DNA of 64,000 nt from Oceaniglobus roseus (GCF_002869745.1 NZ_PNOS01000003.1:62001-126000), one strand, 5' to 3'. Positions 23,575 to 31,960 are shown, numbered from the stretch's first letter. The notes: generated by a model not told the origin, from the sequence alone. Program-made: numbers and translations.

Positions 23575-23950
23575 ACCGGACAAGACCCGCATCGACGACG
23601 ACACGCTCGAGGATTTCTTCGCCGCGGCCCGCGCCGCCCCCGTCGCGGTGTCCGATGATCTGGTCGCGCGGATCCTGCAGGACGCGGCGGCGGCGCAACC
23701 CTGGGCACCCGCCCCGGCCAGGGCGGCGCCGGGACCGCTCGCCCGGCTTGTCGGGGCGCTCGGCGGCTGGCCCTCGCTCGCCGGTCTTGCCGCGGCGGCC
23801 CTGGCCGGGGTCTGGATCGGCACCGCGCAGCCGGTGATGATCGAGGACCTGGGGATCGGCCTGTCCGCCCGGTCGGACACGGCGGCGGCCGAAGGCTACG
23901 ACCTGGCCGACCTGATGCCCGGCTACGACATCCTCGCGGGGGGCAGCTGA
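23567..23950 (+). CDS. Putative membrane-anchored anti-sigma factor
   Basis: Protein of 127 residues with an acidic N-terminal cytoplasmic half (DDDTLEDFFAAARAAPVAVSDDLVARILQDA), one membrane helix (SLAGLAAAALAGVWIGTA, about residues 70 to 88) and a short periplasmic tail ending DLADLMPGYDILAGGS. I do not recognise a named family. The overlap with the ECF sigma gene (GAGGAG site inside the sigma coding end) and the single-helix topology make an anti-sigma factor the best guess. No zinc motif (HxxxCxxC) is present. Confidence 0.7.
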   Translation: MAEPDKTRIDDDTLEDFFAAARAAPVAVSDDLVARILQDAAAAQPWAPAPARAAPGPLARLVGALGGWPSLAGLAAAALAGVWIGTAQPVMIEDLGIGLSARSDTAAAEGYDLADLMPGYDILAGGS

Positions 23951-23951
23951 C

Positions 23952-24449
23952 ATGGCCTTGTCCGACACCCTCAGGCGCTGGACCGCCTCGCGCTGGCTTC
24001 TCGTGATCTCGCTGGCGCTGAACCTCGCCGTGCTGGGAGCGGTCGTCGGCGCTGCCGTCTCCCACGGGCCCGGGCGGCACGGCCACGACCACGGGCGCGG
24101 CGACCGGCTCCGCGAGGCGGGCAACGTGCCCTATTTCATGGCGCTGACGAAGGAACAGCGGCAGGCGATCCGCGACGATCTCGGACTGAAGCGCGAGGAT
24201 TTCCGCCGCAACCGCGAGGCCCTGCGGCAACGGTTCGAGGCGGCTCTCGCCACGCTGCGCATGGAACCCTTCGATGCCGCCCGCTTCAGCGGGCTGCTGG
24301 CCGAGCAGCGCGACACCCTGTTCCAGCGCCAGCAGCTGGGCGAGGCGCTGCTGGCCGACCGGATCGCCCGGATGAGCGCCGCCGAGCGCGCCGCCTATGC
24401 CGACCGGCTGGACAGGTCGCTGGAGAGGGGACCGCGCGGCAACGACTGA
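23952..24449 (+). CDS. Periplasmic heavy-metal sensor/resistance-like protein
   Basis: Membrane-anchored periplasmic protein of 165 residues: helix WLLVISLALNLAVLGAVVGAAV, a His-rich linker (GPGRHGHDHGRGDR), then a helical hairpin domain with LTKEQRQAIRDDLGLKREDFRRNREALRQRF and FDAARFSGLLAEQRDTLFQRQQ, the Metal_resist/CnrX-like pattern. It starts one base after the anti-sigma stop. In the CnrYXH model such a protein signals metal to an anti-sigma/ECF pair, which this gene order mirrors. The last 55 bases overlap the 3' end of the convergent diguanylate cyclase gene. Confidence 0.83.
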   Translation: MALSDTLRRWTASRWLLVISLALNLAVLGAVVGAAVSHGPGRHGHDHGRGDRLREAGNVPYFMALTKEQRQAIRDDLGLKREDFRRNREALRQRFEAALATLRMEPFDAARFSGLLAEQRDTLFQRQQLGEALLADRIARMSAAERAAYADRLDRSLERGPRGND

Positions 24450-25834
24450 GGCGCGCCGCTCTCGTGGGCCGTGGGGGCGACGCAGACGCGGTTGCGCCCC
24501 GTCGTCTTCGCCCGGTAGAGCGCGCGATCCGCCTGGTCCAGCAGCAGGCCGCCCGTGCCGCGGCCATGGCCGCCGATGGCGATGCCGATGCTGACCGTGA
24601 CCGGAACCGGCCGGCCGTCCGGGGCCGGAAGGCTCAGCTCGGCGATCCTGCGGCGCACGCGCTCGGCGGCCTGGCGGGCCGCGGGCAGGGAGGCTTCGGG
24701 CAGGGCGGCGACGAACTCCTCGCCGCCGTAGCGCGCCACCAGATCGACGCCGCGCAGGTTGTCGCGGATGGTCCGGGCCACCGCCCCCAGCACGCTGTCG
24801 CCCGTGGCATGGCCGAAGGTGTCGTTGATCCGCTTGAAGTTGTCGATGTCCAGCATCAGGACGGCAAAGCCCTTGCCCTGGGTGTCCGCCTGGCGCGCGA
24901 GCAGGCCGAGGTGGTGATCGGCATAGCGGCGGTTGAACAGGCCGGTCAGCGGGTCGGTCGCGGCAAGCCGCAATCCCTCCTCGACGGAGGCGCGCGGCGG
25001 GTCGCCCCGCCACTTGCGCTCGACCTGCCGGTTGATGCGCAGCGCCAGCTCGACCGGGTCGAAGGTGTCGTCCAGCACCCCGTTCGCGCCGAGGTCGAGC
25101 GCGGTCGCCTGGTCCTCGGCCGAATCGGGGGGATGGATCGTCAGGACCGCGGCGTGGCGCGTGGCCGAATGGCTGCGCAGCTGCGACAGCAGGCGAAGCC
25201 CGGCGCCGCCCGGCGCAGGGCCCGCGGCGATGCAGTAGAGGTCGGGCGCGGGGGCGTTCCCGTCGACCGCGAGGGCGGCCGGGCGCGACAGGACCGTCAG
25301 GCGATGGCCGGTCAACCCGCGCAGCGACGTCTTCCAGCCGAGCGCCTGCTCGGGCGTGGTCCCGACGAGCGCCACCCGGCCTTCCCGGAGCACCGGCATC
25401 GGCGCTTCCGCGAAGCCGAGCTGGCTTGCCGTCAGATCCCGGCGGCGCATCTCCTCGTCCGTCTCGAAGGAGCGCAGGAGGCTCCTGACCCGGGCGAGCA
25501 GCGCAAGGTCGTCGAAGGGCAGGGTCAGCACCTCGTCCGCGCCGGCCTCGAGCCCCGCGACCCGCCGCGCCCCTTCGTCGGCCGCGACCAGAAGCAGGAC
25601 AGGCACGCCAGAGCCGGCCGGGTCGGCCTTGATCCGGCGGCACAGCGGCACCAGGGCCGCGACCGGCAGATGCGGCGGCAGGATGACGAGATCCACCTCC
25701 TGCGTACGCGCCATGCGCGGCAGATCGGCCATGTCCGCGCATTGCACGACATGGTATCCAGCGGCCGAAAGCTTGACCTTCAGCACGATCCGGTTCGTGG
25801 CAACGTCGTCAGCGATCAGGATTCGTCCGGGCAT
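24395..25834 (-). CDS. PleD-like diguanylate cyclase with degenerate receiver domains
   Basis: Cytoplasmic protein of 479 residues with REC-REC-GGDEF architecture. REC1 keeps the acidic pair (LIADD) but has Pro53 (DLVILPPHLP) where PleD has the phosphorylated Asp53; the conserved Thr and Lys positions read Ala and Leu (LVAADE and LTLPFDD). REC2 (PDLYCIAAGP) also lacks an acceptor. The cyclase domain is intact: DPLTGLFNRRY, DIDNFKRINDTFGH, GGEEF at 370-374 and an inhibitory-site RGVD at 361-364. It should make c-di-GMP with product inhibition but not be switched by phosphorylation. The start at 25834 has GGAAG upstream; no kinase gene is adjacent. Confidence 0.9.
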   Translation of the reverse strand: MPGRILIADDVATNRIVLKVKLSAAGYHVVQCADMADLPRMARTQEVDLVILPPHLPVAALVPLCRRIKADPAGSGVPVLLLVAADEGARRVAGLEAGADEVLTLPFDDLALLARVRSLLRSFETDEEMRRRDLTASQLGFAEAPMPVLREGRVALVGTTPEQALGWKTSLRGLTGHRLTVLSRPAALAVDGNAPAPDLYCIAAGPAPGGAGLRLLSQLRSHSATRHAAVLTIHPPDSAEDQATALDLGANGVLDDTFDPVELALRINRQVERKWRGDPPRASVEEGLRLAATDPLTGLFNRRYADHHLGLLARQADTQGKGFAVLMLDIDNFKRINDTFGHATGDSVLGAVARTIRDNLRGVDLVARYGGEEFVAALPEASLPAARQAAERVRRRIAELSLPAPDGRPVPVTVSIGIAIGGHGRGTGGLLLDQADRALYRAKTTGRNRVCVAPTAHESGAPQSLPRGPLSSDLSSRSA

Positions 25835-25928
25835 GGCCGCTTCCACTTTGATTAAAGTTTTTCCGCCTTGTTCATCTTTCGCTGGCAAGTGTTAATAAAG
25901 GCTTAGTGTCCTTGGGGAGCGTCACGCG

Positions 25929-26207
25929 ATGCAGCAGGAAACCGCCGAGACCGTCGCGCTTCAGGGGCTGGGATGGATCGCGGGCAACGAAGAGCTTCTG
26001 CCGGTGTTCCTCGGCGCCAGCGGTGCCTCGCTCGACGACATGCGGCGCCGCGCCCGCGATCCCGATTTCCTGGTGGCCGTCCTGGATTTCATCAGCATGG
26101 ACGACGCCTGGGTCGTCGCCTTCTGCGATGCCGCCGGACTGCCCTACGACGCGCCCGTCGCCGCGCGCCACGCGCTGCCGGGCGGGGCCGAGGTGAACTG
26201 GACGTGA
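25929..26207 (+). CDS. DUF3572 family protein
   Basis: Small soluble protein of 92 residues: ETAETVALQGLGWIAGNEELLPVFLGASGASLDDMRRRA, DPDFLVAVLDFISMDDAWVVAFCDAAGL. This is the alphaproteobacterial DUF3572 family, which often sits next to pleD-like genes, as it does here in divergent orientation. Function unknown. GGGGAG lies 8 bases before the ATG. The 94-base gap to the cyclase gene holds an AT-richer stretch (TTTGATTAAAG, GTTAATAAAGG) that probably contains both promoters. Confidence 0.88.
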   Translation: MQQETAETVALQGLGWIAGNEELLPVFLGASGASLDDMRRRARDPDFLVAVLDFISMDDAWVVAFCDAAGLPYDAPVAARHALPGGAEVNWT

Positions 26208-26311
26208 TTGCGGATTTCCTGCAATTTTCCGCGGTCTCGCGGCTGCGACGGCCGGTCCGCTTTCCATGATCGAACAATCGCCATTGCCAAGGTCCGAGGC
26301 GGAGCGGCGCG

Positions 26312-27010
26312 ATGGCTGACATCGCCGGACTGCTCTTCGACAAGGACGGCACCCTGTTCGACTTCCAGGAAACCTGGGGCGGCTGGTGCCGGCGCCTGCT
26401 CTCCGACCTGGCGGGCGGCGATGACCGGCTGACCGCCCGGTTGGCGGAGTCGGTCGGGTACGACATCGCAACCGGCCGCTTCCGGCGCGGCAGCGTCGTG
26501 GTGGCCGACACGGCAGAGGCGATCGCGGCCGTCCTGCTGCCCCATCTCGAAGGGTGGGGGCAGGCAGGACTCGTCGATCACATGAACCGCCTCAGCGCCG
26601 AGGCGCCGCAGGTCGAGGTGGTGCCGCTCCTGCCCCTGTTCGACAGGCTGCGGGACGTCGGGCTGACGCTGGGCCTTGCCACAAACGACGCCGAGGCCCC
26701 GGCCCGCGCGCATCTCGCCGCCGCCGGGCTCGATGGCCACTTCGCCTTCGTGGCCGGGGCAGACAGCGGGCACGGGGCGAAGCCGGGACCGGGCCCTCTC
26801 CTGGCCTTCGCGGCGGCGACAGGGCTGCCGCCCGCCCGCGTCGCCATGGTCGGCGACAGCGCCCACGACCTGGTGGCGGGCCGGGCGGCGGGGATGGTCT
26901 GCGTCGCGGTGCAAAGCGGCATGACCGCGCCCGACGTCCTTGCCCCGCTGGCCGATGTCATGCTGCCGGACATCGGCGCGCTGCCCGGCTGGATCGAGTC
27001 CCTCGGCTAG
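26312..27010 (+). CDS. HAD-superfamily hydrolase (phosphoglycolate phosphatase-like)
   Basis: Cytosolic phosphatase of 232 residues. HAD motif I is LLFDKDGTLFDFQ (Asp nucleophile and Asp+2), motif II LGLATNDAEAPA, the lysine of motif III in HGAKPGPGPL and motif IV MVGDSAHDLVAGRAAGM. The cap domain is the alpha-helical C1 type between motifs I and II. Substrate not determinable. It is followed after 82 bases by an MttB-family methyltransferase gene on the same strand; whether they share a transcript is unclear. Confidence 0.9.
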   Translation: MADIAGLLFDKDGTLFDFQETWGGWCRRLLSDLAGGDDRLTARLAESVGYDIATGRFRRGSVVVADTAEAIAAVLLPHLEGWGQAGLVDHMNRLSAEAPQVEVVPLLPLFDRLRDVGLTLGLATNDAEAPARAHLAAAGLDGHFAFVAGADSGHGAKPGPGPLLAFAAATGLPPARVAMVGDSAHDLVAGRAAGMVCVAVQSGMTAPDVLAPLADVMLPDIGALPGWIESLG

Positions 27011-27092
27011 AAAGCGACCCTTCGTGTCGCGGACGGCACGGCACCTGCCCGGCAATCGGCGTTTGCTCGGGGGGTGCAACGGAGGGCGCACC

Positions 27093-28649
27093 ATGGAACA
27101 GACCCTGACGAAACGCCGCCGCGCGGGGGGGCGCGCGGGCCACTCCACCCGCCGCGGCCCCGCCGCCATCGAACAGATGCCCTGGCACCTGCCGGTCAAC
27201 ACCGACCGTCCGACCGAACCCCTGACCGAGGAAGGGGTGCAGGCGATCCACGACGGGGCGATGCGGATCCTGGAAGAGATCGGGATCGAGTTCCTGAACG
27301 AGGAAGCGGTCGCGATCCTGCGCGAGGGGGGCTGCACGATCGCGGGCACCAACGTGCGCATGGGCCGCGACTTCGTGATGGAGATGCTGGCCCGCGCGCC
27401 GTCGCAGTTCACCATCACGCCGAGGAACGAGGCGCGCGAGATCGTGGTGGGCGGCCGGTACATCCTGTTCGGCAACGTCTCCTCGCCGCCGAACTTCTGG
27501 GACATGGCCGGGGGCAAGCGTCCCGGCACGCGGCAGACCTGCGCCGACCTGATCCGCCTGTCGCAGTATTTCAACTGCATCCACTTCGTCGGGGGCTACC
27601 CGGTGGAGCCGGTGGACATCCACCCGAGCGTGCGCCATCTCGACGTGCTCTACGACAAGCTGACGCTGACCGACAAGGTCGCCCATGCCTATTCGCTGGG
27701 CCGCGAGCGGGTCGAGGACGTGATGGAGATGGTGCGGATCGCGGGCGGGCTCTCGGAGGAGGCGTTCGAGGCGAAGCCGCGGATGTACACCAACATCAAC
27801 TCGACCTCGCCGCTGAAGCACGATTTCCCGATGCTCGACGGTTACATGCGCTGCGTGCGGCGGGGACAGGCGACAGTGGTGACCCCCTTCACCCTTGCAG
27901 GGGCGATGGCGCCGGTGACGCTGGCGGGCGCGGTGGCGCAGTCGCTGGCCGAGGGGCTCTGCGCCATCGCGCTGGCCCAGTACATCCGCCCCGGTGCGCC
28001 CTGCGCCTTCGGCACCTTCACCTCGAACGTCGACATGAAATCCGGCGCACCCGCCTTCGGCACGCCCGAATACATGCGCGCGACGCAGATGACCGGACAG
28101 ATGGCGCGGTTCTATGGGCTGCCGCTGCGCTCCTCCGGGGTCTGCGCGGCGAACGTGCCGGACGCGCAGGCCACCTGGGAGACGTCGAACAGCCTCTGGG
28201 CGGCGGTGCAGTCGGGCACGCACATGGTCTACCACGCGGCCGGGTGGCTGGAAGGCGGACTGATCGCGAGCCCCGAGAAGTTCGTGATGGACTGCGAGAT
28301 CCTCCAGCAGATCCAGCGGTACTTCGACCCGATGCTGACGGCGACGACCCCCGACGACATCGCGCTCGACGCCATCGCGGCGGTGGGGGGAGAGGGGCAT
28401 TTCTTCGGCCTCCAGCACACCCAGGACCGCTATACCACCGCCTTCTACCAGCCGTTCCTGTCGGACTGGCGCAACTACGAGGGCTGGCAGATCGCGGGGG
28501 GCGCCTGGACCCACGAGCGCGCGCACCAGATGGTCCACGCGATCCTGGCCGAGTTCGAACCGCCCGCCATGGACGAGGCGATCCGCGAGGAACTGGCCGA
28601 GTTCGTGGCCCGCCGGAAGGCCGAGGGCGGCGCGCCCACGGATTTCTGA
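27093..28649 (+). CDS. Trimethylamine methyltransferase (MttB) superfamily protein, non-pyrrolysine
   Basis: Protein of 518 residues in the MttB superfamily, which transfers methyl groups from quaternary or tertiary amines (for example glycine betaine, proline betaine) to a corrinoid protein. An Arg-rich N-terminus (KRRRAGGRAGHSTRRG) precedes PLTEEGVQAIHDGAMRILEEIGIEF, and FGNVSSPPNFWDMAGGKRPGT and STSPLKHDFPML with the barrel core. It reads through without an in-frame UAG, so it lacks pyrrolysine and is not a true MttB. No corrinoid protein or activase gene is adjacent. Start at 27093 with GGAGGG upstream. Confidence 0.88.
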   Translation: MEQTLTKRRRAGGRAGHSTRRGPAAIEQMPWHLPVNTDRPTEPLTEEGVQAIHDGAMRILEEIGIEFLNEEAVAILREGGCTIAGTNVRMGRDFVMEMLARAPSQFTITPRNEAREIVVGGRYILFGNVSSPPNFWDMAGGKRPGTRQTCADLIRLSQYFNCIHFVGGYPVEPVDIHPSVRHLDVLYDKLTLTDKVAHAYSLGRERVEDVMEMVRIAGGLSEEAFEAKPRMYTNINSTSPLKHDFPMLDGYMRCVRRGQATVVTPFTLAGAMAPVTLAGAVAQSLAEGLCAIALAQYIRPGAPCAFGTFTSNVDMKSGAPAFGTPEYMRATQMTGQMARFYGLPLRSSGVCAANVPDAQATWETSNSLWAAVQSGTHMVYHAAGWLEGGLIASPEKFVMDCEILQQIQRYFDPMLTATTPDDIALDAIAAVGGEGHFFGLQHTQDRYTTAFYQPFLSDWRNYEGWQIAGGAWTHERAHQMVHAILAEFEPPAMDEAIREELAEFVARRKAEGGAPTDF

Positions 28650-28689
28650 GGCGGATTTCCGAGGCGGATTTTCAAGGCCGGGTCTTTCG

Positions 28690-28715
28690 AAAAGGAGGCC
28701 CGCCAAGGGCGGGCC
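28690..28715 (-). terminator. Rho-independent terminator of the MltB-like gene
   Basis: GGCCCGCC-CTT-GGCGGGCC 8-bp stem followed in the leftward direction by TCCTTTT, 55 bases after the stop of the transglycosylase gene. The stem could also serve the convergent MttB-family gene. Confidence 0.75.
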
Positions 28716-28769
28716 ACGCCATGTCCCCATCCCCGCCGGGGGCGGGGACGGGTCCGCGGGCGCGGGGCG

Positions 28770-29576
28770 TCAGCCGTCGATCTTCGCGCCCATGATCGCG
28801 ATCGCCTGCTGGTACACCCCGGCGGCGTTCCACTGCTTGATCACGGCATAGTTCGGCTCGCCCGGCTGGTAGCCGGCGCCGGGCCGCCAGCCCTTCTGGC
28901 GCAGGTAGTTGGCGGTGGAGGCCAGCGCATCGGCCATCTTCGTCAGGTCCACCCGGCCGTTGCCGTCGCCGTCGACGCCGTAGCGCAGCACGTTGCCCGG
29001 CAGGAACTGGGTGTGCCCGACCTCGCCGTGGCGCGCGCCGATGGTGTTCGGCGACAGGCTGCCGCGGTCCACCAGCATCAGGGCCGCCATCGCGTGGGGC
29101 GTGAAGAAGTCCGAGCGGCGGCAGTCGTAGGCCAGCGTCGTGATCGCCGAAAGCACGTTGCTGTCGCCCATGAAGTTGCCGAAGCCGGTCTCCATCCCGT
29201 GGATCGCCAGCAGCACGCCCGCGGGCACGCCGTAGGCGCGTTCGAGGCTGTTGAAGAAGGCCGCGTTCTGCGCCTTCCGCTTGCGCCCCTGGGCCACGAT
29301 GGTGTTCGCGCCGCGCACCTGCATGAACTTGTCGAGGCTGTACTTGAAGCTCTTCTGGTTCCGGTCGGCAGCGATCGTCTTGCTGGCATACTGGGTGCCC
29401 GCAAGCGCCGCCAGACCGCGCTGGCCCACGCCCTGGGCGGCGGCCTCCTGGGCGAAGGCGGCCTTCCAGGCCTCGAACCCGCCGGCGTTGTTGCCGCAGG
29501 GCGCCGCCTGTGCGCCGAAGGCCGTCAGCGCAAGAAGGGCGGCAAGCTTGAGGGGTTTCGTCAGGGGAAATGTCAT
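28770..29576 (-). CDS. Lytic murein transglycosylase, MltB/Slt35-like
   Basis: Secreted peptidoglycan-cleaving enzyme of 268 residues, shorter than E. coli MltB. Signal peptide TKPLKLAALLALTAFGAQAAP has no lipobox, so the mature protein is soluble. The catalytic Glu129 lies in AIHGMETGFGNFMGD; FFTPHAMAALMLVDRG, GARHGEVGHTQFLPGNVLRYGVDGDGNGRVDL and NYLRQKGWRPG are family stretches. DGDGNGRVDL is an EF-hand-like calcium loop as in Slt35. Three cysteines (in APCG, DCRR) may form a disulfide. Own transcription unit with a terminator downstream. Confidence 0.9.
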   Translation of the reverse strand: MTFPLTKPLKLAALLALTAFGAQAAPCGNNAGGFEAWKAAFAQEAAAQGVGQRGLAALAGTQYASKTIAADRNQKSFKYSLDKFMQVRGANTIVAQGRKRKAQNAAFFNSLERAYGVPAGVLLAIHGMETGFGNFMGDSNVLSAITTLAYDCRRSDFFTPHAMAALMLVDRGSLSPNTIGARHGEVGHTQFLPGNVLRYGVDGDGNGRVDLTKMADALASTANYLRQKGWRPGAGYQPGEPNYAVIKQWNAAGVYQQAIAIMGAKIDG

Positions 29577-29632
29577 TCATCAACTCCGCGTGGGTCGCAC
29601 ATCACCGTGAAGCCTAGCGGACCCGGCGGGAA

Positions 29633-30424
29633 TCACCAGCCAACTTTAGCGTGACCCGGGGGAAGCGGCGCGGCGCGGACCCGTTCGAGCAGGTCGATCA
29701 TCCCGGCCACCTGGTGCGCGCAGGTGGCGCGGCCCTTCTCGGCCGTTGCACGACTGGCATCGCCGACGGTGCCGACCGGGTTCAGGTCGGTCGCGATCCA
29801 GCCATAGCTGACCGGGCCGATGGGGGGGATCGCGGACGTCACGGCGCTGGAGCGGTTGTCGGCCGCCCGGGCCATGTCGACCGTCCCGGGATGGAAGGCC
29901 AGCATCAGCGATGTCTCGACATCGCCGCCGTGGATGCCGAAGGCCTTCTCGTCCTCGCTGTACATCCCCTCGGGGGTGCCGAAGCCGGACCACTGGCACT
30001 TCACCGCCAGCATCCCGGCCTCCACCCGCAGCTCGCGGCTGAGGATCGAGACCAGGTCGAGGTTGCCGCCGTGGGAATTGACGATCACGATCTTGCGCAC
30101 CCCGGCGCGCGCCACCGACAGCCCGATCTCGGTCCAGACGGCCAGTGCGGTGGGCGCCGAGAGCGTCAGCGTGCCCTTCGCCCAGAGATGCTCGTTGGAC
30201 TTGCCCACGGCCTGCACCGGCAGGATGCGGAGGTCGAGGTGGCCGGGACACGCGTCGCGCAGGGCGGCGAGCATGCCTTCGGCGATCAGCGTGTCGGTGC
30301 CGACGGGCAGGTGGGGGCCGTGCTGTTCGATCGCGGCGGTCGGCAGGATGGCGATGGTCTCCATCGGGTCGACGGAGTCGAACTCCGGCATCCGGTACTC
30401 GGCCCAGTCGAGGCGGCGTGTCAT
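29633..30424 (-). CDS. Creatininase-family amidohydrolase
   Basis: Metal-dependent cyclic amidohydrolase family, 263 residues. Metal-site motifs are AAIEQHGPHLPVGTDT, IVNSHGGNLD and GIHGGDVETSLMLAFHPGTVDM; the family opens lactam or cyclic amide rings (creatinine, formamidopyrimidine-type intermediates). It is the last gene of a leftward operon with an ABC importer, a deaminase-like amidohydrolase, an FAD oxidoreductase, two flavodoxin-fold reductases and a dioxygenase. Its ATG overlaps the dioxygenase stop (ATGA). Ring opening late in degradation of an N-heterocycle is a reasonable inference; true creatinine hydrolysis is not supported by the neighbours. Confidence 0.9.
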   Translation of the reverse strand: MTRRLDWAEYRMPEFDSVDPMETIAILPTAAIEQHGPHLPVGTDTLIAEGMLAALRDACPGHLDLRILPVQAVGKSNEHLWAKGTLTLSAPTALAVWTEIGLSVARAGVRKIVIVNSHGGNLDLVSILSRELRVEAGMLAVKCQWSGFGTPEGMYSEDEKAFGIHGGDVETSLMLAFHPGTVDMARAADNRSSAVTSAIPPIGPVSYGWIATDLNPVGTVGDASRATAEKGRATCAHQVAGMIDLLERVRAAPLPPGHAKVGW

Positions 30425-31338
30425 GTGCTGTCCTTCGCGTAGGTGGCGTCGAGCCTCGACCGAAGGTAGTCGGCGCCGGTGACGGGCGGATACTTCGCCG
30501 CGCCGGTGCCGGGCAGGGCGGCGACGGTGGTGTCGGGGTTCGGATCGAGGAAGAAGGCGAGCGAGCGGCGCCGGGTCTTCGGCGGCAGCACCCGGTGCGG
30601 GGTCGAAACGTAGATGTCGTTGGTCCAGCGCATCAGGCAGTCGCCGATGTTGACCACGAAGGCGCCGGGCACATGGGGCACGTCCATCCAGTCCTGCCCC
30701 CGCGGCTTCACCTGCAGGCCGCCCACCCCGTCCGTCATCAGCAGCGTGAGCGAGCCGTAATCGGTATGCGCGCCCGCCCCGATCTCGCCCGCCGTCCCGC
30801 TGGCGGGCGGGTAGTGCAGCAGCCGCAGGATCGCCATGGGGGCATCGAAATGCGGCGCGAACCAGCCCTCCGCCAGGCCGAGGTCCCGCGCGATCGGCCG
30901 GTGCAGCGCGACGCCGAGGGCGTGGACCGCGGCGTAGTAGGCGAGGCAGGTCTCGCGGAAGCCGGGCAGGCCGGGCCAGACGTTCACGCCGCGGAAGGGC
31001 TCTCCGGCGGCGATGCGCGGGTCGTCTGGGGCGAGGTCGAGGCCGATGTTGAACGCCTCCTTCCGGTCGACTTGCCCGCCCGTCTCGTCCAGCGACTCGG
31101 TGCCCTGGGCCGCCCAGCCGCGGTTGTGCGGGTTCGCCAGGATCGACAGCGCCTGCTTCTCCGCCTCCGGCAGCGCGAACAGCCGGTCGGCGGCGGCGAA
31201 GACCGCGCCAATCAGTGTCTCGTCGAGGCCGTGGTGGGACAGCAGGAAGAAGCCGGGCCCGCGGCAGGCGGCGCCGAGGTCGGCGGCGAAGCCTGCCGGA
31301 TCCGCCGCCTCCCGGCGCCAGTCGAGGACGGGGATCAC
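30421..31338 (-). CDS. Isopenicillin N synthase-family 2OG-Fe(II)-type oxygenase
   Basis: Non-haem iron oxygenase of 305 residues. The iron site is HTDYGSLTLL (His and Asp) and the distal His in YVSTPHRVLPP; RRSLAFFLDP gives the Arg-x-Ser that binds 2-oxoglutarate in the family. The N-terminal domain has IPVLDW, GACRGPGFFLLSHHGLDE and FALPEAEKQAL. The start is GTG at 31338, overlapping the previous stop as GTGA; no ATG occurs near. Substrate unknown; in this operon it could hydroxylate or cleave a ring intermediate. Confidence 0.88.
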   Translation of the reverse strand: MIPVLDWRREAADPAGFAADLGAACRGPGFFLLSHHGLDETLIGAVFAAADRLFALPEAEKQALSILANPHNRGWAAQGTESLDETGGQVDRKEAFNIGLDLAPDDPRIAAGEPFRGVNVWPGLPGFRETCLAYYAAVHALGVALHRPIARDLGLAEGWFAPHFDAPMAILRLLHYPPASGTAGEIGAGAHTDYGSLTLLMTDGVGGLQVKPRGQDWMDVPHVPGAFVVNIGDCLMRWTNDIYVSTPHRVLPPKTRRRSLAFFLDPNPDTTVAALPGTGAAKYPPVTGADYLRSRLDATYAKDST

Positions 31339-31958
31339 GCCATCGCCTCGCGCCGGGGGGCCGCGCCGGTCAGCCGGTCGACCTGCCGCGCGACCCTGCG
31401 CAGGTGGCGGGCGCGGCTTTCGGGGGTCGAGCTGTCCATCAGGTAATGCGCGGCGAAGACAGTGCGGCAGCCCCTGGCGCAGATCATCCGGAGGCCTCGG
31501 AGCAGCGTCCGCTTGCCCGGCGCGCCGACCAGCGCGGTCAGCCATCGGCTGGCCCCGCAGGTGGTGAAGACGCCCATGCGCGTGATGTGGGTCAGGCCGG
31601 GGCGGATCGTGGCGTGTTCGGCGCAGGGCATCTGGAAGGCGATGCCCGGCACCATCACCCGGTCGAGCCAGCCCTTCAGCATCGCGGGAAGCCCGTACCA
31701 CCAGGTCGGGTAGACGAAGACCAGCGTATCGCACCACTGAAGGTCCGCAACGTCCCGCTCGACCGGGCGCACGTTGCGGGTGACATCCTCGTAACCGGTC
31801 CACTCCGCGGCATCGAGGCAGGGCTGGAAGCCGCGGGCGTAGAGGTCGGTCAGCCGCACCTCCGCCCCCGCCGCGTGGAGCCCCTCGAGCACCACGTCGC
31901 GCACGGCGGCGGTGAAGCTGTCGGATTTCGGGTGGCAGTAGACGACAAGGGCACGCAT
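31335..31958 (-). CDS. NAD(P)H-dependent flavodoxin-fold oxidoreductase, copy 1
   Basis: Soluble flavoprotein of 207 residues, quinone reductase/KefF-like. FMN/FAD-binding start LVVYCHPKSDSFTAAVRD, the middle motif LVFVYPTWWYGLPAMLKGWLDRV and GVFTTCGAS are typical. It is adjacent to a second, diverged copy on the same strand (2-base gap). Flavodoxin-fold reductases could provide reduced flavin to a partner oxygenase in the operon. Two homologues side by side hint at two separate reduction steps or a heterodimer. Confidence 0.88.
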   Translation of the reverse strand: MRALVVYCHPKSDSFTAAVRDVVLEGLHAAGAEVRLTDLYARGFQPCLDAAEWTGYEDVTRNVRPVERDVADLQWCDTLVFVYPTWWYGLPAMLKGWLDRVMVPGIAFQMPCAEHATIRPGLTHITRMGVFTTCGASRWLTALVGAPGKRTLLRGLRMICARGCRTVFAAHYLMDSSTPESRARHLRRVARQVDRLTGAAPRREAMA

Positions 31959-31960
31959 GG

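Noticed and set aside
27093-28649. Possible pyrrolysine-containing trimethylamine methyltransferase
   Set aside because: The gene reads through without an in-frame amber codon, so it belongs to the non-pyrrolysine branch.
28647-28680. Tandem GAGGCGGATTT units after the MttB-family gene
   Set aside because: Only two imperfect copies covering about 30 bases; most simply a local duplication, not a functional element.
28770-29576. EF-hand-like loop DGDGNGRVDL as a sign of a separate calcium-binding gene
   Set aside because: The loop lies inside the MltB-like protein, where Slt35-type enzymes are known to carry such a site.
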